From NCBI RefSeq assembly GCF_963678635.1, contig NC_087069.1, forward strand, positions 9,312,633 to 9,376,632: 64,000 nt of DNA, written 5' to 3'. Under the pieces are notes generated by a model. That model did no database searches. It saw only the letters and a program-made list of their open reading frames with translations, and was not told where the DNA came from. Source of the stretch: Symsagittifera roscoffensis (taxonomy: Eukaryota > Xenacoelomorpha > Acoela > Convolutidae). Position 1 is the stretch's first letter. Each line of letters opens with the position of its first letter. The translations under genes were made by a program, and so were the position numbers. Positions 54,212 through 64,000 of the stretch are shown piece after piece.

Positions 54212-54264
54212 GTAAGTTTGAAATATCCTATTAAATTTAATTCCATCCCATTCATTATCTGGTT

Positions 54265-54336
54265 TTCACCAAGGTTATTGATAAAAAAAAACAACAAACA
54301 CCCAAACAGCAACTTGCTAACACAGGTACGGCTCAA
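54265..54336 (+). pseudogene. degenerate mini-exon remnant
   Basis: The 3' half keeps the motif KKQQTPKQQLANT and a donor G|GTACGG, but the acceptor region is lost. Confidence 0.35.
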
Positions 54337-55634
54337 GTTCCCTGATTTGTTCAAGTAAGTTTTCAGGGTGAAATGACTAGTGTCCTGGCCCAGCACCTAA
54401 TATGCGCCAAAGCTTGATTATCAGACCCTGTTTATGTTTATCACAAACAAAAATTTTCATTGAATTATTCATTTCGCTCACAGGTTCCAAATTGCAACTG
54501 TTTCCTCGTTTATTTTGTGCCAGTTAGCTTACACTCATTTGAAAAAAATCTCTTCCTTTCTCTTTTAGTTTTTAACTTTAAAAAAAAAACTTAAATAGGT
54601 CAAATCTACAGCAATTTGTGAGCAAATAATCAACCCGTGGACCTTTATATCTAATTTTTTAGGATTTTTTCAGTTTTAGATATAAGATGTCAGCAAAATT
54701 GTCGTGAAACCTTCTCTGTAATTTAAGCGTGAAGCATTTCTTTAACACACAAGACTATCAAACATTCTGTGAAATTTGTTGCTACCGTTGGTAAAACACT
54801 TTTACCAGCCTTGAACATAAATTGTTGTCAACTAAAACTAAACTAAAAAAACGACAATAAAAATTAACGCACAAAAATTCTTTTTGAATAGTGTTGAAAA
54901 TCTTCTCTCCCGATTATGGTTTAGAGGAATCTTATAGTCTACACTATTGATGACGTTTTGACTCCCTATTTTTTCTCTTGTTTATGAAGATTTCTAGTTT
55001 CTCATATGCCATTAACTTTTTGTTTGTCAGTTTTTTTATAATATAACATGCGTTTTTTGACAATTAGGCATGTCTAATTCTCATTTCCCCTTGTATCAAT
55101 TTATTTTAAAATCAGTACGAAAAAAACTCGTCAATACTTCCAAGGCCAGTTAGGGCATTCAAAGCAACCAATCATCAAGAAAGCCTCAAATTGTGAGGCG
55201 CCAAACTTCTTTATTTGAAGACTCGTTGCACTCATTTGGGTTCCAGAAAAATGTTTTGTTTTTACATCTCTTATTTCAGAGCATATACTTATCAAAAGCT
55301 GTATAAAAAAATATCTAGCAAAAAAATGCATGACTCAAAATTAATCAAAAAAATGTAACAGCAACAAAATCAAATTGATGCAACCAAACTTCACAAATAC
55401 CACAAAAATAAAAAATTTGGGGTTTTCTCACAATAATAAAATTATATGAAAGTAATTTCAAAAAGCTATCGTTGCCAATGAAGATACGACTCAACAGTTT
55501 TTTCTTTAGTTGGTAAGGCCACTAGTTCATGAAAAGTATTTCGCATTTGCAATAATCATCTCGTCTACATTTGGGTCATAATAAGACACGTTCAACTGGA
55601 AGAAAAACTTAATCTTTATTTTCTGGCCTTTTAG
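54337..55634 (+). other. intron sequence in the mini-exon array
   Basis: AT-rich, with no further intact 54-nt exon seen. A ragged poly-A block at 54572-54600 after CTTTTAG might be another decayed copy. Confidence 0.35.
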
Positions 55635-55688
55635 CAAAACTGAAGGAAATTAAACAGCAAACATCCAATCAGCAAGATGACAAAAAAG
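55635..55688 (+). CDS. tandem mini-exon 1 (54 nt, phase 1-1)
   Basis: Acceptor CTTTTAG, donor AAAG|GTGAGG. Split Ala codon, then KLKEIKQQTSNQQDDKK. It belongs to a set of near-identical exons that can be added or lost without shifting the frame. The Lys/Gln/Asn-rich, Leu-bearing repeat looks flexible or weakly helical. Confidence 0.7.
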
Positions 55689-55933
55689 GTGAGGTTCGAA
55701 ATTCTTTACTTGAAAAAAGGTTTTTGGCGACAGATGTGAACATTCTTTAAAGCCGCATTAAAAAATAAATAAAATGTTTCTGAGGCTCAGGACAAGTTTA
55801 TGATTATCAAAACTATTCATAACTATAAGATGCGTTTAACCGATATGTTTTTATTTCCCGTACCTCTCTCATTTAATTTGGGTTGAAAAACTCAATGAGA
55901 AGAAAAGTTATCCGGTCTCTTTTGGGTTTTTAG

Positions 55934-55987
55934 AAAGGCTGAAGGAAAACAAACAACAAATATCCAATCGGCAAGATGACAAAACAG
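55934..55987 (+). CDS. tandem mini-exon 2 (54 nt, phase 1-1)
   Basis: Acceptor TTTTTAG, donor ACAG|GTATGT. Encodes (E)RLKENKQQISNRQDDKT. The upstream intron shares sequence with the introns before mini-exons 1, 4 and 5 (TCTGGCNTTTTAG type), so exon and flanks were duplicated together. Confidence 0.7.
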
Positions 55988-56245
55988 GTATGTTTGAAAT
56001 ATCTTAATTTTTCTAAGTTAAACAAGGAAACATTTTTGTGGCAACTCGAAAAAAAAAATCCGGCACTAAAATGAACCTTCGACATAGTTTGAATAAAATA
56101 CCTTGTTTATAGACATCTAATTTTTTCATAAATGAATGATGCGTTTTGCTAGCACGTTCAAATTTCCAGCAAATTCCTCGCTAAATTAAAGTCACATAGG
56201 TTTTAACTCTTTATGAGTAAAATTCATTCACTCTCTAATTTTTAG

Positions 56246-56299
56246 CGGGCCTGAGTGAAAACAAACAGCAAAAACCCAAACAGCAAATTGACAAAAAAG
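56246..56299 (+). CDS. tandem mini-exon 3 (54 nt, phase 1-1)
   Basis: Acceptor ATTTTTAG, donor AAAG|GTAAGG. Encodes (A)GLSENKQQKPKQQIDKK, the LSE subtype shared with mini-exons 6 and 7. Confidence 0.7.
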
Positions 56300-57167
56300 G
56301 TAAGGCTCAAAACCTTTTTGTTGGAGAGTGAAATTTCTGTGTAAAAATATTATTTTCGTTTGCACATTATCAAAGTACGTCAATTTTTGATAATCAAGTT
56401 ATGTATATCAATAAAGTTTTCAATGAAAGATTTGTTTCGCTCGCAGGTTTCGATGTTCAATAGATCGCTTGTTTTTTTGGAGCAGTTAGTTTTCACTCAT
56501 TTGGGTGAAAGTTAATACTTTCTGGCTCTTTTTCCTTTGCCCCCACCTGCTAATTTTTTAGAATATTTTTTCTGTTCATATTGTCGGATTAAAATCAAAT
56601 TGAGCATATAGACTAATTAGGCCATGATAAACATATTTGGCCTTCAGACTTAACCTTGTAAAACCACTCGTTACACCATGAAATTTATACTTATGTGAGG
56701 TGGGGGAAAAAGAAAAAGAGACCACTTTCTCCACTGGTTTCTAAACCCTTGTTTATAAAACGCTCGACCCTCAATTTTCGAAATTTTCGCGCTTATCTCA
56801 CAATGACAAATTTATTTTTGAAACCATTCAAAATTAAAAGCTGACAAAATTTTGCAATACATAGTTTTCAGTCAATAAGTTATACGGGCATTTAGAAGGC
56901 TTACATAAAACCCAATTTTCAAAACAGTTCAAACTACAAAGCAAATTTGGGGTGTAGGGCTTCATCCCACTGCAATTGGCGTGCGCGAGTTTGCAGAGAA
57001 CATATATTATATACTCCACTGGTTTCTAAACCCTTGTTTATAAAACGCTCGACCCTCAATTTTCAAAATTTTCGCGCCTATCTCACAATGACAAATTTAT
57101 TTTTGAAACCATTCAAACTTAAAAACTGACAAAATTTTGCAATACATAGTTCACAGCAAATTGATAG
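56300..57167 (+). other. intron with internal duplication
   Basis: The block at about 56735-56845 (TTTCTAAACCCTTGTTTATA, CGCTCGACCCTCAATTTTC) is repeated at about 57020-57130, a duplication of about 285 nt ending just before mini-exon 4. Part of it recurs near 58095-58280. Confidence 0.6.
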
Positions 57168-57221
57168 CAAAACTGAAGGAAAACAAACAGCAAACATCCA
57201 ATCAGCAAGATGACAAAAAAG
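57168..57221 (+). CDS. tandem mini-exon 4 (54 nt, phase 1-1)
   Basis: Encodes (A)KLKENKQQTSNQQDDKK, nearly identical to mini-exon 1, with donor AAAG|GTGAGG. The acceptor context (TTGATAG) lacks a good pyrimidine tract because a duplication junction lies just upstream. It may therefore be poorly spliced. Confidence 0.55.
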
Positions 57222-57461
57222 GTGAGGTTCGAAATTTTTTACATTTTGCGACAGAAGTGAACATTCTTTAAAGCCGCATTAAAGTTTTATCAAATTTAAA
57301 AAAAAAACTAAAATGAATCTCAGGCTCAGGACAAGTTTATGATTATCAAAACTAAAAGGTGCTTCTAACTGATATGTTCCGACTTCCCGTAATTCTCTCG
57401 TTTAGTTTGGGTTAAAAAACTCAATTTAAAGAAAATTATCCGTTCTCTCCTGGCATTTCAG

Positions 57462-57521
57462 AAATGCTGAAGGAAAACAATCAACAAAAATCCAACAAAA
57501 ATCGGCGAGATGACAAAACAG
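57462..57521 (+). CDS. tandem mini-exon 5 (60 nt, phase 1-1)
   Basis: Acceptor CATTTCAG, donor ACAG|GTGTGT. Encodes (E)MLKENNQQKSNKNRRDDKT. Two codons longer than the rest and still frame-preserving. Confidence 0.65.
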
Positions 57522-57763
57522 GTGTGTTTAAATTCTCTTAAGAATTCTAATTTAAACAAGCAAACACTTTTCAAAGCAACTTGAAAAAAATCTGGCTTTA
57601 AAAAACCTTCGACATAGTTTGATTAAAATACTTTGTTCAAAGACACTAAGTTTTTCACAAATGAATGATGCGTTTTGCTAGCACATTCAAATTTCCAGCT
57701 CAATTAAAATCAAATAAGTTTTAACTTTTTATGAGTAAGATCCATTCATTTTTTAATTTTCAG

Positions 57764-57817
57764 CGAGGTTGAGTGAAAGCAAACAGCAAACACCCAAGCA
57801 GCAAATTGACAAAAAAG
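57764..57817 (+). CDS. tandem mini-exon 6 (54 nt, phase 1-1)
   Basis: Acceptor AATTTTCAG, donor AAAG|GTAAGG. Encodes (A)RLSESKQQTPKQQIDKK. Confidence 0.7.
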
Positions 57818-58006
57818 GTAAGGCTCAAAAACTTTATTTTGGACAAGTGAATTTCTGGGTGAAACGATTAATTTCCTTGGCACAGCATCAAAAATACGTC
57901 AAATCCTAGTCATCAAATTTTTATATGAATAAAGTTTTCAGCGAAAGACTCGTTTATCTCGCATTTAACTCTTTATGAGTAAGATCCATTCATTTTTAAT
58001 TTTCAG

Positions 58007-58060
58007 TGAGGTTGAGTGAAAACAAACAGCAAACACCCAAACAGCAAATTGACAAAAAAG
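58007..58060 (+). CDS. tandem mini-exon 7 (54 nt, phase 1-1)
   Basis: Acceptor AATTTTCAG, donor AAAG|GTAAGG. Encodes (V)RLSENKQQTPKQQIDKK. Almost identical to mini-exon 6 in exon and flanking intron, so this is the youngest duplication. It is the last copy before the transmembrane exon at 61013. Confidence 0.7.
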
Positions 58061-58307
58061 GTAAGGTTCAAAAACTTTATTTTGGACAAGTGAAATTGCT
58101 GAAATTTTGGAAACTTTTGCGCTTATCTCACAATGACAAACTTTGGAAACCATTCAAATTTAAAAATTGTCAAAATTTTGCAATATTTGTTTTTCGTTCA
58201 GGTGATAGGGGCATTCACAAGGCTTACGTAAAACCCAATTTTCGTAACAATTTGAACGACAAAGCGTGCGCGAGTTAGCAGAGAACGTATATATTTGCTA
58301 GCGCAAT

Positions 58308-60592
58308 GCTTCTTGATTTCTTCAATTGCACCCTAAAATTGTGAAACCTTAGAAATTATAACTACCCGCACTCAGTAAAAAGAGAAATTGATAGATTCCA
58401 ATGGATTTTTATTGTCAGTCTTCATAAGTTTCAAGAAGAATCGATTATCATTGATTAAAAACGGATTGTAATGCTACTGTTTTTCGAAACAAAAATAAAA
58501 CATTTTAATTGATTATTATCGATTAGAATTCATTTTAAAAAATTCTCAATTTTTGTTGAATTTAAATCCAATTTAATTGATTATAAAACATTTTAGTCGA
58601 ATATAATCCAATATTTTTCAACAAACGTCATCGTTTCATTTTGTTTTTAATAATTATGAGCTATGTATTTTTAATTGGTTTCAATTTTTTTTTCACTTTT
58701 TTGCAATTCAATTTTTCCAAATTTTTTTTTAAGTCAAACCTTCAAATAGTCCGATCTCAAAAAATGCTTAAAAAGGTAGAAATAAGATAATAAACGTCTT
58801 GTCATGTTTGTTAACTAGGTTGAGCCAACGTCTTTCCGGGGTAGCGGTCATTCCGCCGATGGAACTTAGTCCGAAAATAAACATAAAATCAGGCAGAAAG
58901 TCATAATATCCACTGGGATACCTTGATCGATTACTTTTACCATACGTCATTTCTTCACTGGGATACCTTGCTGGGTACCTCTTGAGCCTTTTACTGGGGC
59001 CTTTCAGTTTTTACTGGGACCTTCGGGGAATTTTTTTTCAATTTCCTTGATCCGGTGTGGCAGTTTCAATGGTAAATGGTGTTCAAGAATAAAGAAGAAT
59101 TTTTTAAATCAATGTATTTGAGTTTTACTTTACTGCAGGGGGGGGGTTATGTGGTTGGTTGAATTATGCATTCTATAAATTTTTTTGGAAATTTTTTTTG
59201 TTTATTGAAACCATCTACCATTTTTACTGCCACTCCCGAACATAGTGTTTTTTGATCTGTACTAAAGTTAAGCGCTACCTCCAGAGAACCTATTTCAGTA
59301 TGAGTCCTACCTACACCCACCTGTCACCTGAAGGTGCATCCTACCTGACACGAACAGTTATCGCTTTAAGTCAGCCGACTCGCTGAAAAATCAACAATAA
59401 GGGGAACTAATGAACTAAAAGAAACTGTAATTTTGTACTTACAGCCTAAACGTAAATTAAATTAGGTATTTGATGTGTTTTCATACAGATTAGCTAACTT
59501 ATAACCCATTATAAATGATTTTTTTATGTGGTAATATTTTGATAGAAAAAAGGACTATAATCTTTCAGAATAGATTATTCTGAAAAATTATAATCCTTTT
59601 TTCTATCAAAATATTTTCTCTTAAATAAATCAATTATATGGGTTATAAGTTAGCTAATCTGCATGAAAACAAAGTAAATACCAAATTAAATTAAATTTAA
59701 GTACAAAATTACACCTTCTTTCAGTTCATCAGTAGGATGCACCTTCAGGTGAGAGATGGGTGTAGGTAGGACTCATACTGAAATAGGTTCTCTGGAGGTA
59801 GCGCTTCAATTTGGTAAAGATCAAAATGACTATGTTCGGGAGTGGCAGTAAAATTGGTAGATGGTTTCAATAATCAACAAAGGCTTTCCAAAAATTTTAT
59901 AGGATGCATAATTCAACCCCCCCCCCCCCCCCCCCAGTAAAGTAAAACTCAAATACAGTGATTTTAAAAAGTCTTCTTTGTTCTTGAACAGCACTGAAAC
60001 TGCCACACCGGACTATTGAAATTGAAATAAAATTCCCCGAAGGTCCCAGTAAAAGCTAAAAGGCCCCAGTAAAAGGCTCAAGAGGTATCCAGCACGGTAT
60101 TCCAGTGAAGAAATGAAGTAAGGTTAAGGTATCCACGAAGCCTAAGTTCTATCCACGAAATGGCCGCTACCCCGGACAGACGTTGACTCAACCTAGTTAA
60201 CAAAAATGACAAGACGTTTATTATCAGATTTCTGCAATTTTAAGCATTTTTTCGAGGTCGGACTATTTGAAGGTTTTACGTTTCTTGAAAAATAATGGAT
60301 TATAGTCGATTGAAATGTTTTACAATCGATTAAATTGGGTTATAATCCAATAGAAATTAAGAATTTTTAAATCAATTTTAATTGATAACAATCAATTATA
60401 ATGTTTTTTTTTTTGTTTCGAAAAATAGTAGTTTTACAATCCGTTTTTAATCAATGATAATCGATTCTTCTTGAAATTTATGAAGACTGACAATAAAAAT
60501 CCCATATAATCTATCATATTCTCTTTTTACTGAGTGCAGGTAGCTATAATTTCTTAGGTTTCAAAATTTTAGAGTGCAATTAAAGAAGCAAG
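58308..60592. repeat. 2.3-kb imperfect palindrome (foldback element) in an intron
   Basis: The arms meet near 59575 (GATTATTCTGAAAAATTATAATCC region). Matched blocks include CCCGCACTCAGTAAAAAGAG (58366) with its complement ending at 60540. GTTAACTAGGTTGAGCCAACG (near 58810) matches its complement near 60190, and the TTTACTGGGGCCTTTCAG block matches its complement near 60060. Arms differ by indels, including a C/G homopolymer in each. No transposase is encoded. The ATCGATTATAAT motif family is shared with repeats elsewhere in the window. Confidence 0.8.
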
Positions 60593-61012
60593 GTTTATAA
60601 GAGACTTTCGGAAAATTTATAAACAATTATAATTGATTACAATCCATTATTATTTCAGGAAAAGGTTTTCATTTTTAATGGATTATATATCGCTTAAACA
60701 TCTAAAATAGGCGCTTTTAATTAATTATAATTGTGCTAAAAGTACGATTATAATTATATTATAATCGACTATTTTCTCTTCTTACTGAGTGCGGGTATTC
60801 TCGAAAATGTAAATATGGTTTTTGAAAAGAGCCTACTATAGTTAAAACAGTCTTAGTTTTAACTCACTAAACGGAGTTTGAAACATGCACGAAGATAATT
60901 CTTTTTATGAATAAGAAGATAACTCTTTTTTTTTTTGCTTTTTTCAAATCCGTTTTAACTTATTAAAATCTTTAAAGGAATTTTCTTTAAAATTATTTTG
61001 CAGCTTTTTCAG
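60593..61012 (+). other. intron tail before the transmembrane exon
   Basis: Contains a further ATTATAATCGA-type fragment ending ACTGAGTGCGGGTA (about 60795), then AT-rich DNA leading to the acceptor CTTTTTCAG at 61012. Confidence 0.5.
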
Positions 61013-61206
61013 AAAATGACGTGAAAAGTGAGAAGTCTGATCAAACACCCGACGTTAGCAATGAAACAACTCGACACGTCGTCACACTCCTCATATCAGG
61101 TTTATTTGGACTGATTTTTGTTGGGGCGACTGCCGGAGTTTTGTTTGGAATTGACCCCCTGGCAGTAGATGAGGACGAAGGAGCTGAAAACGGAACGATA
61201 GAATTT
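61013..61206 (+). CDS. transmembrane exon of the mini-exon gene
   Basis: Acceptor CTTTTTCAG. The exon begins in phase 1, which matches the donor phase of every mini-exon, and ends in phase 0 at a perfect GTAAGT donor. After a polar, acidic lead (ENDVKSEKSDQTPDVSNETTR) come a membrane span of about 22 residues, VGATAGVLFGIDPLAV and an acidic stretch (DEDEGAENG). The core is shared with the minus-strand exon at 30042-30307, so the genes are paralogs. The protein is probably a single-pass membrane protein whose N-terminal side carries a variable number of mini-exon repeats. Family unknown. Confidence 0.75.
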
Positions 61207-61320
61207 GTAAGTTTAAAGAGCAGCGGGTCGGGTCACTAACCAACATGCAATTCTTTGTTCAAAAATTTTATTAGTCCTTTTTCAAGGTTAAGATACATGC
61301 AAATGTTTTTCGATTGACAG

Positions 61321-61338
61321 GAAAAAACCACAGAATGA
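61321..61338 (+). CDS. 18-nt terminal exon of the mini-exon gene
   Basis: The acceptor GATTGACAG at 61320 is followed in phase by GAA AAA ACC ACA GAA TGA, adding EKTTE before the stop. The intron is 114 nt (61207-61320). The phase fit and early stop support it, but the exon is very short. Confidence 0.55.
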   Translation, partial: EKTTE

Positions 61339-61999
61339 TCTGATGATGGTAATTTTTGCTGAAAAAAGTTTGATCTAAAAAAGTTTCAAATAAAATTTTT
61401 GTTCATTTCTTAGAAAAAAAGAAGACTGAAAAACAATGAGAATATTACGCACAGCTTCAGAGAATATTATATTCAAGACATTCAATAATACATCATTTAA
61501 ATTGGTAGTTTTTTTTTTCGTTTTTATTCTTAATATCAGGGGTGCATCAAATAAATTTGATGATGTTTATATTATTCATATAAATTGCTTATTAAAAGTT
61601 CTGAAACTTCGATGGTCATTTAGGCAATAACCGGATAACCGGACAGTTTTTTTTTACGATCAGACTGCTGAGAAGCAAAAAATCTTTAGTCAGAGGAGCC
61701 ACATCGATGACGATGGCCTTTTGACGACCTCCGAAGTTTGCTTGTACTTAATTTGGAAACGACTAAATTACACTAATTTGTAAATGAGACTAGTTTTTTT
61801 CCAAGACTTGCTGGTTAAACAAAACGTTGTGAATTCCAACTACAAGGAAAAGCAATTTTTTTAATAACTCAATTACAACTGACGTTCATTTGCATAGCTA
61901 ACTTGTTCTAAAAAACCAGTCTAAGCAATAGTTCCCTCCGACGCATTTGTGGATCAAGTCAGAAAGCAAGTATGATAGACCGTTAATAAAAAAACTATG
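61339..61999. other. non-coding 3' flank
   Basis: Probable 3' UTR and intergenic DNA. The 64-codon frame at 61436-61630 is unsupported. Confidence 0.4.
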
Positions 62000-63250
62000 T
62001 ACCCGGGTTGACCAAAAATGCTAGTCATACAAATTCCATATATGGAAAAATGCTAGTCATACACTTTCCATACAATTCTATAGGTTCAGAAAATTGCATG
62101 AAAATTGTATGATTAGTATTTTTTCATAAATGGAAATTGTATGACTAGCATTTTTTCATACATGGAAAGTGTATGACTAGCCTTTTTTCATATACGGAAA
62201 TTGTAAACTTAGAAATTTTTAATAAATGAAAATTTTATGACTAACATTTTTTAACAATTAGAAGTCCAGCAAAATGAGGCAAAAAACTACTTAAATTTCC
62301 ATCCCATACGACGAGCAGTCTCTGAGCAGAGAGGAAAAAACCAGAGAAAATTTGTTTTCTCATAGTCAATTCTCCTCACACGCTGAGAAAGCAGACCAGG
62401 AGGGACTGCCTCAGAAAAATTAAGAAAAAACTTCTTAGCTAGCTGAGTAATCCAAAACAAGAAACAGCCCACCAGAGGCATCAATGTTCTGGAATTCTTC
62501 TCTTCCAATCACATCTGACATCATCATCTAAAACAGTTCCCTATAAAACACACAATTAATTGACACTTAAGTTGAAAAGTTGGAACAAACTTTTAAGCGT
62601 CAACAAACATTGAAACATCATAAAAATCCTAAAATATACCGACGTGAGAATTATCATCTTTTGAGATCACTTTTGGAATTATGTATGAGAAGATGCAGTC
62701 AGAAGTCGACAAAGCTATGGCACAAAGAAACACCAAATTGTACCTATTTACAAAGGCTGACTAACCTATCTACGACCTGGACTTTTTGGTTTCTTTTTTT
62801 TTCAATTTTAGTTTTTTTTCTAAAAAACATCGCTAGTCATGCAATTTTAATCTATTGAAAATGTATGACTAGTGTTTTTTCTCAAAAAACAAAAATAAAA
62901 AAGTCGGAATTTTCAGTTGTAGCAGCTCAAAAAACGCTTAAATGTTTTCCAACAGTTGAATTGATTGTTCAAAGCTTTTTTTCTCACAAAAAAAAGTTTA
63001 AAAAATGCTGATTATACAGTTTTCATATATGGAAATCTTATGATTAGCATTTTTCGTTCATACGATTTTTTTCCTTTTTTAATTAAGAGATACCAATTTC
63101 AATACCAAAACAACAAAAAAATACCTTTAAATTTCGAATAAACTTATTTTACAAAAATGTATGAAATTTGTATGACCAGCAGTTTTCCATAGACCAAGTG
63201 TATGAAAATGTATGGGTAGCATTTTTGGTCTATGGATGTCAACCCGGGTA
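62000..63250. mobile_element. inverted-repeat element with TACCCGGGTTGA termini
   Basis: TACCCGGGTTGA at 62000 and TCAACCCGGGTA ending at 63250 are perfect inverted ends. The inverted homology continues inward with CCAAAAATGCTA. Subterminal tandem units of about 30-50 nt (AAAAATGCTAGTCATACA and CCATATATGGA) occur on both sides. A unique interior (about 62270-62800) has only short frames. The ends match those of the element at 4032-4470. Confidence 0.7.
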
Positions 63251-63468
63251 TTCCTCAAACCAAGTTGTTTCAAGTTAAAACTCGTACTTTTTCTGAAACC
63301 TTAGTTTTGAAATTTGAAATTTTAATTACTTTACCAGCTACATATACAACGCCAAAAGCAATATATTATGCCTGGAGGGAGATTCTAAAGAGCAGTACTG
63401 CTCATCGAGTAGGATATCCTGGAGAGTAAAAAGAAGACAGCCAGCATCAACTCAACAAACAAAATAAA

Positions 63469-64000
63469 TTAAGGGCTGAAATTAAAAAACAGTTTATAGA
63501 GGTCTTGATTGTCTTTTAGGAAAATTTGAAAAAACTGTTTATAGAGTCTCAAACAACTAACTTCTGACATTTCATGTATATTAACAGGTATCAAGTCATT
63601 TTGCTTTAAATAGTTAAAAGCCTGCACAATTCTAAATGTAAGCGATCTCTGTTTAGCGGTAGTAGAAAGTTTTGCCACTTTAATTAAGCCTTTCGCTTTG
63701 CTCCTGGTACATGGTCCACTTTTTGGGAGTAAATCTGAGACAGAAAACCTTTTTTTTCTGTCCGATGGCAATTCCATAAACAAGTACTTAAACATCTCAA
63801 AAAAGTATAAATCAAAAATAGTAAGCAATTTGTTTTCGTCCATAATTTCTCTAATTGATTCATATCTAGGTTTGAAAAAAATTACTCTTTTTTGTAGTTT
63901 CATTATCTCGGTAAGATGAGATTGGGATGTATTGCCGTATTTTAAAATTCCATAACTAATTGTAGGATTTACATATGCTTTGTAGAAGCGAAGCATCTGC
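63469..64000 (-). CDS. 3' end of a LINE (non-LTR retrotransposon) reverse transcriptase, partial
   Basis: The frame runs from the window edge to TAA at 63469. It starts within the post-RT region: FYKAYVNPTISYGILKYGNT followed by a LQKRVI motif, the hallmark of the RT C-terminal domain of Jockey/CR1/RTE-type LINEs. The remaining about 130 residues match the usual Lys/Phe-rich C-terminal tail in style. The rest of the element lies beyond 64000. The frame is uninterrupted, so the copy could be fairly young. Confidence 0.8.
   Translation of the reverse strand, partial: QMLRFYKAYVNPTISYGILKYGNTSQSHLTEIMKLQKRVIFFKPRYESIREIMDENKLLTIFDLYFFEMFKYLFMELPSDRKKRFSVSDLLPKSGPCTRSKAKGLIKVAKLSTTAKQRSLTFRIVQAFNYLKQNDLIPVNIHEMSEVSCLRLYKQFFQIFLKDNQDLYKLFFNFSP

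Noticed and set aside
58006-58278. 90-codon plus frame starting at a mini-exon
   Set aside because: It reads mini-exon 7 in the wrong frame and continues into its intron. The splice-delimited phase-1 reading is shared by all copies.
1-64000. CRISPR array, bacterial operon or prophage
   Set aside because: No regularly spaced direct repeats with unique spacers, no Shine-Dalgarno-type gene clusters. Introns and LTR/LINE elements mark the DNA as eukaryotic.

Overview
The window is AT-rich eukaryotic DNA, most likely from an invertebrate animal. Protein-coding exons are few and short, with GT-AG introns of about 80 nt. Most of the rest is intergenic or intronic DNA packed with transposable elements, MITE-like inverted repeats and G/C homopolymers. 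No bacterial-style operons, rRNA genes or CRISPR arrays were seen. I cannot name the species.

The dominant object is one very large, apparently young LTR retroelement at 7870-26730 (about 18.9 kb). Its two 410-bp LTRs differ at one base, start TG, end CA, and are flanked by a 4-bp duplication (AATG). In order it holds a leader with short repeats, three small overlapping ORFs, gag plus protease, reverse transcriptase-RNase H, integrase, two small hydrophobic ORFs, a Pro/Ser/Thr-rich ORF, an envelope glycoprotein, two more unrecognised ORFs, a well-formed 77-nt intron and a 1.5-kb non-coding tail. The pol domains are Ty3/Gypsy-type. The envelope has the cysteine pattern of chuvirus-like (Jingchuvirales) class III glycoproteins (inference). 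The element appears to rely on recoding. Protease, RT-RNase H and integrase share one frame broken only by two TAA codons at domain borders. Several other ORFs have no start codon and lie in the -1 frame of the ORF before, three of them joined at in-register slippery heptamers. Homopolymer under-calling in the assembly is the main rival explanation for the frame changes, though not for the in-frame TAAs.

The 26.7-36.8 kb stretch holds a two-exon minus-strand gene for a small membrane protein (30.0-30.4 kb), two hAT-type or other MITEs, and several local duplications. At 36.88-43.98 kb lies an old, decayed Ty3/Gypsy element on the minus strand, with diverged LTRs and recognisable RT and RNase H remnants. 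The 44-53 kb stretch is mostly MITE-like repeats.

From 53.6 to 61.3 kb on the plus strand is a striking host gene: seven intact, tandemly duplicated mini-exons (six of 54 nt, one of 60 nt), all phase 1-1, each encoding a Lys/Gln-rich peptide. They are followed by a transmembrane exon paralogous to the minus-strand gene at 30 kb, and an 18-nt terminal exon. The intron before the transmembrane exon contains a 2.3-kb imperfect palindrome. The window ends with a 1.25-kb inverted-repeat element and the 3' end of a LINE on the minus strand.
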